A stretch of 64,000 nucleotides of DNA from Aristolochia californica. Lineage: Eukaryota > Streptophyta > Magnoliopsida > Piperales > Aristolochiaceae. The stretch spans positions 30,377,708 to 30,441,707 of the forward strand of contig JARWKL010000009.1 in NCBI GenBank assembly GCA_029961685.1, given 5' to 3'. Position numbers and translations under genes: made by a program. Positions 10,185-18,446 of this stretch are shown piece after piece (within the stretch, counting starts at the first letter, position 1; the number at the start of each line of letters is the position of its first letter). The notes beneath the pieces are model-generated. The model was not told where the DNA came from. It was given only the letters and a program-made list of their open reading frames with translations, and made no database searches.

Positions 10185-11700
10185 ATCTCGACAACCTGGG
10201 ATAGGTTTGAGTCTGGTCTCAGTCAAGCCTAGACCGAATTTGGTCCAGGTCGAGCCTTGGTCTGTGTTGAAGTTGGTCTGAATTTGGTCTTGGTCGAGTC
10301 TTGTTTGATCTGGTATGGTCTGACTTGAGTTTGGTCCAAATCTGATCTAGGTAGAGTCTTGTTTGGTATGGTCTAGTCCAAATCCAGTTCAGAACCGAGT
10401 TCAAACCGATCCGGTCTGAGTCGGTCTTCAAAATTAAATCCAGTTCTCCCCTCAAGAGTTCTTTATAATCCAAAATGGCTTCTCCTTGAGTCTAATGGGA
10501 GCATATCATCCATAGCTACCAAAAGCACTCCATGATCCAATCTCATGCAGCAAAACTAGGTGCAGAACACCCTGCCAATGTATGTCTGCATGAAAATTGC
10601 ATTGATACCCACTACAAGCGGACCATTTTTCACAAGATTTACAACAATCTAGTCTTCATAAAGGGAAACAACACTAAAGTTAGCAATAGAAGCTGCAATC
10701 TTTGTCTTGTTAATTAGTACTGAGCACAATCAGTTCCTATATAAGGGTAGGTTTCCTCTTGCATTAACCCACCAGCTTTGAGTGTATACTAAAAAAGCAG
10801 TGGTCATCAGCCCACCATTACATCCAACGTCACATGTATTGGGCTAAAATGAATCACACTGATGCTCACAATCTACAAGTTGTTGGTCGCTAAGGCTAGG
10901 CAGGGTAGGCTTCCTCTTGCATTACCCCATCAACTTTAAGTATATACTCAAAAGCAGTGGTCATCATTGCACCATTACATCCAATGTCACATACATTGGG
11001 TTTAGATGGATCACACTGATGGTCACAATCCACAAGTTGTTGCTCGCTAAGGCTAAGTAGGGTAGGCTTCCTCTCGCATTAGCCCACCAGCTTTGAGTGT
11101 ATACTCAAAAAGCAGTGGTCATCAGCCCACCATTATATCCAGCGTCACATGCATTGGGTGCAGATGAATCACACTGATGCTCACAATCCACAAGTTGTTG
11201 GTCGCTAAGGCTAAGCAGGGTAGGTTTACTCTCGCAATACCCCACCAACTTTAAGTGTATACTCAAAAGCAGTGGTCATCAGCGCACCATTACATCCAAT
11301 GTCACATGCATTGGGTTCGGATGGATGACACTTATGGTCACAATTCACAAGCTATTACTCACTAAGGCTAAGCACGGTAGGCTTCCTCTCGCATTAGCCC
11401 ACCAACTTTGAGTGTATACTCAATAGCAGTGGTCATTAGCCCACCATTACATCCAACGTTACATGCATTGGGTTCAAATGGATCACATTGATGGTCACAA
11501 TCCACAAGTTATTGCTCGCTAAGGCTAAGCAGGGTACGCTTCCTCTTGCATTAGCCCACCAACTTTGAGTGTATACTCAATAGCAAGGGTCATTAGCCGA
11601 CCATTACATCCAGCGTCACATACATTGAATTCGGATGGATTGCACTGATGGCTACAATCCACAAGTTGTTACTTGCTAAGGCTAAGCAGGGTAAGCTTCC
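10185..11700. repeat. Segmental duplication block B, copy 1
   Basis: Matches 15913-17327 in order and orientation: a degenerate GGTCcaagtc-type minisatellite, the 3' part of an RD19-like protease, then the 157-bp tandem array. Both copies begin at ATCTCGACAACCTGGG. Copy 1 carries more repeat units and continues into the rest of the protease. Confidence 0.9.
10205..10430. repeat. Degenerate minisatellite, GGTCCAAGTCGAGTC type
   Basis: Short imperfect units of about 25-35 bases built from GGTCCAGGTCGAG, GAGTTTGGTCCAAATCTG and GTCTTGTTTGATCTGG repeat across this interval. It lies immediately beyond the protease C-terminus on the minus strand and recurs in copy 2 at 15925-16180. Open frames over it on both strands are by-products of the repeat. 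Confidence 0.7.
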
Positions 11701-12166
11701 TCTAGCATTAGCCCACCAGCTTTGAGTGTATACTCAAAAGCAGTGGTCATCAGCCCACCATTACATCTAGCGTCACATGCATTGGGTTTGGATGGATCAC
11801 ACTGATGGTCACAATCCACAAGTAGTTGTTCGCTAAGGCTAAGCAATTTCCCCATCGCCATGAAATTAGCACCTTCATGCGCAACACTAGCATTGAAAGA
11901 CCAACATGAGTCATAAGAACCTTGGTTCTTAACAAGAGTACCAGCCCCACGATCTCCCCAATCAAACTCAATTGGCAAATTGTTGGTAGATAGAATTAGA
12001 ACCTTCTGGGCTTCCTTTAGGAAAGACTGAACTTCACCGCAAATAATTGCGTTCGAACACCTCTGGAGTGAGATCGCTGAACTAGGTGACCCCATTAATA
12101 ATAGTGGGGTCCAGCTTCTGGTGATAGATTCACCTTGAAGACGCAGAGGCGGTAGGAGTGCTCCTC
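10440..12166 (-). pseudogene. RD19-type papain-like cysteine protease pseudogene with internal tandem array
   Basis: Papain-fold (C1A) protease remnant, read on the minus strand. From 12166: propeptide [14 protein letters not shown], a frameshift, FSDLTPE with a stop where VTQF is expected, STNNLPIEFDW, then QGSYDSCWSF holding the catalytic Cys, [40 protein letters not shown] and EEAYP. After seven tandem copies of the last segment the gene resumes at YPYIGTD, then KIAASIANFSVVSLYED-stop-I, NLVKNGPLVVGINAIFMQTYIG, RLDHGVLLV (catalytic His) and PIRLKEKPFWIIKNS-stop-GENW (catalytic Asn). The family carries KNSWGE, so the Trp codon became TGA. RD19-type enzymes are vacuolar proteases induced by stress. 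Multiple stops make this copy non-functional. Its propeptide joins directly to a KCS fragment. Confidence 0.85.
10746..11847 (-). repeat. 157-bp tandem array derived from a protease exon, seven units
   Basis: The landmark TTCCTCT recurs at 10753, 10911, 11068, 11226, 11383, 11540 and 11697, giving spacings of 158, 157, 158, 157, 157 and 157. On the minus strand each unit encodes the protease segment starting LSLSEQ and ending EEAYP. The unit holds 52 codons plus one base, so the frame shifts at each junction. The right end (11847) passes straight into the unduplicated upstream exon, and the left end passes into the normal downstream protease sequence. This is therefore an in-place expansion inside one exon. 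Confidence 0.95.
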
Positions 12167-12343
12167 CGGGTTTGTCTGGCTCGCCTCCACAAGAATCTTC
12201 TCCATTAACGGAATCAACAATAGAGTCAGCAAATGGGTAATCAAGTAATGATAACCCAGTTTCACATATTTGAGATTCACGCTGTGCAAGAAGTCTGACA
12301 GTCGCCGACTATGCGACGGCGGCGAGATCTGCTACTGCTCCAT
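12167..12343 (-). pseudogene. 3-ketoacyl-CoA synthase (KCS) N-terminal fragment
   Basis: A minus-strand ATG at 12343 gives MEQ, a TAG stop, then [35 protein letters not shown] and [19 protein letters not shown]. The [13 protein letters not shown] stretch with its hydrophobic continuation is the membrane-anchored N-terminus of plant KCS enzymes, which condense malonyl-CoA with acyl-CoA in very-long-chain fatty acid synthesis in the ER. Only about 58 of roughly 500 residues are present and the active-site region is absent. Codon 4 is a stop. The fragment ends at NP and continues in frame into the protease propeptide (EEHSYR). The SUMO-like stop codon lies 21 bases upstream. Confidence 0.75.
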
Positions 12344-12364
12344 GTTCCCGCCATCTCGCTGCAA

Positions 12365-12550
12365 TCAAGCAAACACATCCGCACCCCCTGTCTGGTGCAA
12401 CATCGCATCAATTTCATCTCCATCTTCCATTTCAAGTTCATCAGGGGTTTGCTTTCCTCGGAGATGAAGCCTGTCAAATAAGGACCAGAGATCCATTTTA
12501 GCGCCATTGTATCCCTTCTTTCCAATCCCCTCGTGAAGCTTGACAATGTT
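12365..12550 (-). pseudogene. SUMO-like C-terminal fragment
   Basis: The minus-strand frame runs from just after a TAG at 12551-12553 to a TGA at 12365-12367 (61 codons). It contains [33 protein letters not shown] and ends [27 protein letters not shown] sequence is the hallmark of the SUMO beta-grasp C-terminus, including the di-glycine used for conjugation. The N-terminal half, from INLKV to the Q..D..S strand, is not recognisable upstream: the first ~20 codons ([17 protein letters not shown]) match SUMO poorly. Probably a captured or degenerate fragment, since no start codon with a SUMO N-terminus is visible. Confidence 0.75.
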
Positions 12551-12758
12551 CTAATGGTTTACCATCTTCATCATCAAGATCGTTCGTTTCACCTGGTCCA
12601 TCGTGCTGAATTTGATCACTTTCTCTTTAGTCACGACTTTCAGCGACGTTCTTGCCTGTTACCAAGTTTTGGGAGTGGTCAACGGCTGCCTCTTCTTTTC
12701 CTCATCGGTTCCTCACTTTGGAATCGGGTCCGCAACAGGAAGCACAATGCAGGCAGAA
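12551..12758. other. Unassigned stretch between SUMO-like fragment and block A copy 2
   Basis: No family recognised. The minus strand has acidic runs (GETNDLDDEDGKP) that could be a decayed N-terminal part of the SUMO-like gene in another frame. The right edge is the sharp start of block A copy 2 at 12759. Confidence 0.35.
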
Positions 12759-14130
12759 AGAATCAGGTCTGCGTCCAGCATTCCTACTGATGAGCTATTG
12801 GAGGTTTATGATCCCCTGGCTGTATGGAGCGGCCGAGTTTGAAGAGCCTACAAGTTAATTATTGGAGGTTATAACACGTAAAGGCGTTTTCTGTCGTTTG
12901 GAAAAAGGGAAATAACAGTCGAACGTATAGATCCCCAGTGGCAAGGCATCTCAATCAAACCGAGTGCAACCTAAAAATTTGGATTCACTCTTGGCATCCC
13001 TCGCTGCTGACTGCAACAAAAAATCGCATATTTCTCACTTTGTCACTGCCATCATGTTATGGAACTGGAGGAAGGGATGATAGACAAGCGTGAGGCAGAT
13101 TGTCACTACGACTTGCTGCCTAGCAGAAATCATCTTCTGGCTGCTTCCTGAAGAACAGGACTCATGATGCTCCGCGGCGGTCGTCGGAGTATAAATGAAC
13201 GCCATCGATATGGGGTCTTCGTCTTCGACGTGAAAAGGGGTCTTCCCACCGCATGTTTAAATAGGCCGTCGGTCCATACCTGAAAAAGAGATGGCGCGGT
13301 CACTTTAATTAGATCTCCATTTTGGCTTTTCCAGATTAGTTGGCACTCAAAGAGATTTAAACGCTATATAAATTGGTTGTACCTGCATCTGATCGCCACA
13401 AGGAGCGCTTCTTTGTCGGGGGTAGAAAGACATCCAACCGATTCTCGACGAGTAGAGACATGAAACTCGGATGCCCCATCGCATGCATGGATGCATAAGG
13501 CGTGCGGGTAGTCGGATCTTCTTATCAGCATTCGGATAACGTCGGATTTTAGAGAACTCAGTTCCGGATTGTCCGGTATAGTGCGGCCATGCTTGTAGAC
13601 TCAGAGTACTGGACTAGCCATTTCTTCGAACGTTTGTCCAGCCTCACATGATTTTCTGCCAGAAGCTTCAATTAGTGACTGCGTGATTCTGCGTGCGACC
13701 TTCTCTATCTCCCTCCATAGCTCTTCTGTACTTCGACTGCAACCGGGGTACGTCGCGTTAATTCTTAAAAGGCTCATCATATACAAGTGCTGTTTGCGGT
13801 TCCAAACCGTAATATAGAACTGAACCGTAATAAAGAAAATGAGGAGAGAGAGCGTTTTTTTCTTTTCAATTTATAGTTGGGATGGAAGCTTAGATATTCT
13901 TTAGTGAAAATTTCAAGACAAAAAATCACTCTTTTAGTACATAAACAAACAAAAAAAAACTTCGCATTAATGTTAATTTTGTTGTTATATCTTTTGAAGC
14001 AAAAATCAACTTTAGTATTATGTAGAGTATCCATTAATGACAGGAGGCGATAGAGTACACATCAAATTAATATTATTTTGTCAATTTGTAATAATCAATA
14101 TTTTGAGTTAGTATTATTTTATTTAGTTTA
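12759..14130. repeat. Segmental duplication block A, copy 2
   Basis: Near-identical to 8796-10172 over its full length with small indels and scattered substitutions. The plus strand of its first 90 bases reads IRSASSIPTDELLEVYDPL, shared by both copies but not assigned to a family. After 14130 the sequence diverges completely from copy 1. Confidence 0.92.
13027..13745 (-). pseudogene. 2-oxoglutarate dioxygenase-like fragment, copy 2
   Basis: Counterpart of 9072-9790. The first piece reads STEELWREIEKVARRITQS and SPVLWVYKHG. A 7-base deletion (ATGGTGA of copy 1 missing near 13397) shifts the frame just before the VTIGDLMQ segment. In contrast to copy 1, the acceptor before the second piece is intact (CAG|GTATGG, exon starting at 13279). 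Neither copy can therefore make the product, but each retains what the other has lost. Confidence 0.5.
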
Positions 14131-14445
14131 GTTACCTGAGATCGATGCATGCAAAATAGAACTAAATTCGCATTGGAATGATTGTGGTTGCTGGCGGTCA
14201 CAGCCCCTTATGTGCTTTGGTCAAAATGAAAATTGGTAAACAAACAATTACCTGAAATTCGAAAATCCGTCGGGCCAAATTCCCTCCATTAATGTCTTTG
14301 CTTCCTCCTTTTCCTCCTTTTGACACCAATAGAATTACTAGCACACGTTGCGTTCCTCCTCACACGAGACTTCCTCAAAGCCGTATAGTCTCTCCGACGA
14401 TCTTTTCATCGATCCAGCAAGATGAGATCCGGATTTTGAAGTGAG
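14131..14445. other. Short unique stretch, possible promoter or first exon remnant
   Basis: No coding region recognised. A pyrimidine-rich stretch (14290-14320) precedes ATG AGA TCC GGA TTT TGA at about 14421, and a donor-like gtgagt follows at 14441. The multi-LTR TRIM array starts inside this donor. It may be the broken 5' end of a host gene. Weak. Confidence 0.25.
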
Positions 14446-14971
14446 TGTTATGGTCCTGGGTTAAGTATTTGGCTTTCCGCTACCTACCAGGCAGGTCTTT
14501 TGGGTAGTATTGGCTAGGTACTTAATATTTTGTATCAGAGCGGGCACCCACATTGCGAGTTCGAATCCTGGAGGGGGCGATCTCGTGGAGGGGGCGACCT
14601 AGCGGTGACGCTAGAGTGGGCCGCCGTGGTCATCGGCTCGTGAAGGTGGGATGTGATGTTATGGTCCTGGGTTAAATACTTGACTTTTCGCTACCTACCA
14701 GGCCGGTCTTTTGGGTAGTATTGGCTAGGTGTTTAACATTTGGTATCAGAGCAGACACCCACATCGCGAGTTCGAATCCCAGAGGGGGCGACCTAGCGGT
14801 GTCGCTAGAGTGGGTCATCGCTAGAGTAGGCCGTCGCTAGAGTGGGCCATCACTAGAGTGGTCATTGGCTCGTGAAGGTGAGATGTGATGTTATGGTCCT
14901 GGGTTAAGTACTTGGCTTTCCACTACCTACTTGGCCGACCTTTTGGGTAATATTTGCTAGATACTTAATAA
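14446..14971 (+). mobile_element. Multi-LTR TRIM array: LTR-interior-LTR-interior-LTR
   Basis: Three related LTRs of about 84 bp, each starting TGTTATGGTCCTGGGTTAA and containing CTTTTGGGTAGTATTGGCTAGG: 14446-14529, 14657-14740 and 14889-about 14971 (last one degraded). Primer-binding-site sequence (TGTATCAGAGC, TGGTATCAGAGC) follows the first two. The interiors are GC-rich, non-coding and contain TTCGAATCC. Same family as the repeat at 46985-47298. The alternation of three LTRs with two interiors shows either recombination between TRIM copies or tandem growth. Confidence 0.8.
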
Positions 14972-15912
14972 TGAGCAATTGAGAAAATGTGTCAGGTCCT
15001 CGTCGTCGATGGTCGCCGTTCGGCGACCCTTTGCATTTAATATGGGAGACGACGGGGGAGCTCGGAATTGCGGCGTGCGTTCCGTGACGTCGCCATGCCA
15101 AGAAGAAAAAAGGAAGAGTGATGAAGGAAGAAAAGAGAGGACGAGTGGAATGAAATAGGAAGAAAGGGGAGATGGAAATGATTCCATGTCTTGGATGTTG
15201 GAGACAGTCGGAAGATCATCGATTGTTTTCCTTTTGCCAATCTTTTGTTTGCCTTTATTTTTCTCTCTTTTGTTCGTTTATTTATTTCTCATAGCTTTCT
15301 CCCCTGATTTACTCAGATTTGTCCTTTGCCGGAGTCAGTCCAGTGTCCTTCTTGCTTTTAATTCCTTCTTTCATTCTTTTGAAAGTTGGTGATGGCCCGT
15401 TCAACGATACGTCGAGAACAACAAATAATGTAAACTTTCGATAAATCTTTCTTTTGCATTCGAATGCATTTATCTACTTACATTCAGTGTTTATATAATA
15501 AAATTACAGTTATTTAATTTTGTCTCTCAGACTTGTTAATAGTCCCCCTTTATATAAATCTCTTATGACCAACTTGCAAGTGTGTTGTAGAAGTTCTTGT
15601 TGTATATTGTTCTTGGTCGGAGATAAAATATATCATATATCCTCTATTCTTGAGTGCTCCATCGGGTACGGTCAACGGAAGTCTCTTTCATAAAAGAGGC
15701 CCTCGAGATTATTCTAGAATATTTCAACATAATTACCACTATCACATGTCACCGGAGATCATACACCTGGGAAGTGTCAATGTCGGTGGTCTGGGTATTG
15801 GCTGAAGCTTTACTCAAAGTAATGATAATCCAGTCATTCTCGTGGTCATCTCAACCACGAGCAAAGGAGATCTTCTTCCAAATACCCCAGTTTGTCTTTG
15901 CCTAAGATATAC
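14972..15912. other. No gene recognised between TRIM array and block B copy 2
   Basis: Short open frames occur on both strands but none matches a family I know. Block A copy 2 and block B copy 2 are separated by this stretch plus the TRIM array (1.78 kb in total), while the first copies are almost adjacent. Confidence 0.4.
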
Positions 15913-16179
15913 ATCTCGACAACCTGGGATAGGTTTGAGTCTGGTCTGAGTCAAGCCTGGACCAAATCTGGTCCAGGTCGTGTCTGGATCGAATTTGGTC
16001 TAAGTCGAGTCTTGGTCTGTGTTGAACTTGATCCGAATCTGATATGGGTCGAGTCTTGTTTGATCTGGTATGGTCCGACTTGAGTTTGGTCCAAATCTGG
16101 TCCAGGTCGAGTCTTGTCTGGTATGGTTTGTTCCAAATTCAGTTTGGATCTGAGTTCAAACCGGTCCGGTCTAAGTCAT

Positions 16180-17327
16180 TGGTCTTCAAAATTAAATCCA
16201 GTTCTCCCCTCAAGAGTTCTTTATAATCCAAAATGGCTTCTCCTTGAGTCTGATGGGAGCATATCATCCATAGCTACCAAAAACACTCCATGATCCGATC
16301 TCCTGTCGCAAATGTAAGGGTAGGACACCTTGCCAATGTATGTCCATATGAAAACTGCATTGATACCCACTGCAAGCGGACCATTTTTCACAAGATTTGC
16401 AACAATCTAGTCTTCATAAAGGGAAACAACACTAAAGTTAGCAACAAAAGTTGCAATCTTTGTCTTGTCAAATTAGCACTGACCACGATCAATTCCTATA
16501 TAAGGGTAGGCTTCCTTTCGCATTAACCCACCAGCTTTGAGTGTATACTCAAAAAGCTGTAGTCATCAGCCCACCATTACATCCAACGTCACATACATTG
16601 GGTTCAAATGAATCACACTGATGCTCACAATCCACAAGTTGTTGGTCACTAAGGCTAAGCAGGGTAGGCTTCCTCTTGCATTACCCCACCAACTTTAAGT
16701 GTATACTCAAAAACAGTGGTCATCAGCGCACCATTACATCCAATGTCACATGCATTGGGTTCGGATGGATCGCACCGATGGTCACAATCCACAAGTTGTT
16801 GCTCTCTCAGGCTAAGCAGGGTACGCTTCCTCTTGCATTAGCCCACCAGCTTTGAGTGTATACTCAAAAAGCAATGGTCATCAGCCCACCATTACATCCA
16901 GCATCACATGCATTGAGTTTAGATGAATCATATTGTTGTTCACAATCCACAAGTTGTTGGTCGCTAAGGCTAAGCAGGGTAGGTTTCCTCTCGCATTACC
17001 CCACCAACTTTAAGTGTATACTCAAAAGCAGTGGTCATCAGTGCACCATTACATCCAATGTCACATGCATTGGGTTCGGATGGATGACACTGATGATCAC
17101 AATTCACAAGTTGTTGCTCGCCAAGGCTAAGCAGGGTAGGCTTCCTCTCACATTAGCCCACCAACTTTGAGTGTATACTCAAAAGCAGTGGTCATCAGCC
17201 CACCATTGCTTCCAACGTCACATGTATTGGGTTCAAATGGATCACACTGATGGTCACAATCCACAAGTTGTTGCTCACTAAGGCTAAGCAGGGTACACTT
17301 CCTCTTGCATTAGCCCACCAGCTTTTA
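16180..17327 (-). pseudogene. RD19-type cysteine protease pseudogene, truncated copy 2
   Basis: Minus-strand C-terminal part with array. Recognisable segments: NLVKNGPLAVGINAVF, TYIGKVSYPYICDRRSDHG and the WIIKNS-stop-GENW end. It carries the same two stops as copy 1 (after LYED and after KNS), so both inactivating changes came before the duplication. VSYPYICDRR is better kept here than in copy 1. The N-terminal half, including the catalytic Cys, is absent. Confidence 0.8.
16505..17327 (-). repeat. 157-bp protease-exon tandem array, copy 2 (five full units plus part)
   Basis: TTCCT landmarks at 16512, 16670, 16827, 16985, 17142 and 17299 give spacings of 158, 157, 158, 157 and 157, the same order of long and short units as in the first array. 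The extra base in the 158-bp units comes from a longer A-run (CTCAAAAAGC). Confidence 0.95.
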
Positions 17328-18143
17328 CCCCCTTAGAATTTGTACATGCAACTTTAATCATAGTTTTTAAGTACTCCCCCTTAAGCAATTTTCTTATTTC
17401 AATTTTCTCTTTCCCTTTTTGTCATGGATCAAAAAGATAAGCACAAAGATTTGTAAAAAAAATGTATTAAATTTTCATTAATTCAAAACGAGCTAATGAG
17501 TATAATGAGTCTATAAACTTTTGGAAAACAAACACCAACTTTAATTACAAAAATAAAATAAAAATAAAATGAGTATAAGTTAGGTCAACCTAAGGCAAAA
17601 TAGGACTAGGTGAAGTCCAAGACACTATGTTGTGGGTGGAGATGGAGGCCGATGTGAAAGAGAGGTGTAATCAATAACGGAGTAGAGAAGGTCTTTAATT
17701 CCTTTTGTCCTTCTTAGAGTTCAATTTGGGCTGCTTTGATATTCACTAGGGTTTCCTTGATGTCATCCGCATCATCCTCATGTTTCATGAACCGGTAGGA
17801 ATAAGAGGACCGGTCAGTTCTCTTCCTTTTCACCAAGGCTTATTGTTTAGTTTGGTCTTGATCTAGACTTTGTCATCTCCCGAATACTCTTCCTCTTGGG
17901 TGTCTTTGCCCTTGGTAGCTTTGAGATCCATTGCCATGTAACCTTATCAAAACCAAATGTGCTTACTTTGAGTTTACCAATGGTCATCTTCTTAGCAAAC
18001 ACACTAATAAATGAGGAGTGGACTATAAATCCTTGACTAGAGCCCTTTAATAGACCACGTACTTGCTTGAGCAAGGGTGTGGATGGAGAGACATCTATAT
18101 ACATAGAAATTATATACAAAGTAAATAAATTAACCATTAGCAT
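17328..18143 (-). mobile_element. Possible SIRE/Maximus-type copia remnant
   Basis: On the minus strand an open frame spans 18143-17847 (ISMYIDVSPSTPLLKQVRGL, TIGKLKVSTFGFDKVTWQW). Downstream after a stop comes ALVKRKRTDRSSYSYRFM and DDADDIKETLVNI. The plus strand at 17373-17430 has CTCCCCCTTAAG followed by a pyrimidine tract and ATGGATCAAAAAG, reminiscent of the region downstream of pol in SIRE-lineage elements. I cannot name the domains, and no LTRs were found. Could also be an unrelated decayed gene. Confidence 0.3.
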
Positions 18144-18256
18144 ACCGTCATTTAATAATTAGGGAAATATACTTGAGTTGACTTTAATATTTTTTATCTC
18201 TGGGACACGATCGGCCTTCCAAGCGGCTCATTGTCATGCATCGTTTATAGTGGATC

Positions 18257-18441
18257 TGTTGGGATTATTAGAGTTTTTAGTTGAATTTGTCCGATCAATA
18301 GATCCTATTATTTAGGATCTGTAAGTAATGGGTTCTAGTTTTATCTATGTGTAAGGCTTATATAAGCCAACAATGTATTTTTGAATAATATTGATCATTC
18401 ATTTATTCTTTCAAATTGGATTGTGATTAGAATTTCCAACA
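18257..18441. mobile_element. Solo LTR with perfect 5-bp target-site duplication
   Basis: 185 bp beginning TGTTGGGATTATTAG and ending AATTTCCAACA, so it has matching TGTTGG/CCAACA termini. GGATC flanks it on both sides (18252-18256 and 18442-18446). It contains CTTATATAAG, a likely LTR TATA box, at about 18358. No internal region follows on either side, as expected after LTR-LTR recombination. Confidence 0.88.
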
Positions 18442-18446
18442 GGATC

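Larger units (their letters stand above)
15913..17327. repeat. Segmental duplication block B, copy 2
   Basis: Matches 10185-11700: the minisatellite at 15925-16180, the protease 3' part at 16180-16504, and the 157-bp array at 16505-17327. It ends inside a repeat unit (after CCACCAGCTTTT) and never reaches the upstream exon present in copy 1. Confidence 0.9.

Noticed and set aside
10219..10473. Minus-strand ORF over the GGTC minisatellite, and its plus-strand counterpart near 16000
   Set aside because: Open because of repeat composition. The start of the minus ORF is the tail of the protease pseudogene in the wrong frame.
12603..12842. Plus-strand ORFs opposite the SUMO-like fragment
   Set aside because: Three overlapping frames with no family match. 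The opposite strand carries the recognisable coding remnant.
14741..14790. GTTCGAATCCC in the TRIM interior as a tRNA B box
   Set aside because: No A box at the right distance and no acceptor-stem pairing. It repeats with the TRIM interior.
10746..17327. Regular repeats resembling a CRISPR array
   Set aside because: Units are 157 bp, contiguous with no unique spacers, and match a protease exon; the setting is a plant nuclear genome.
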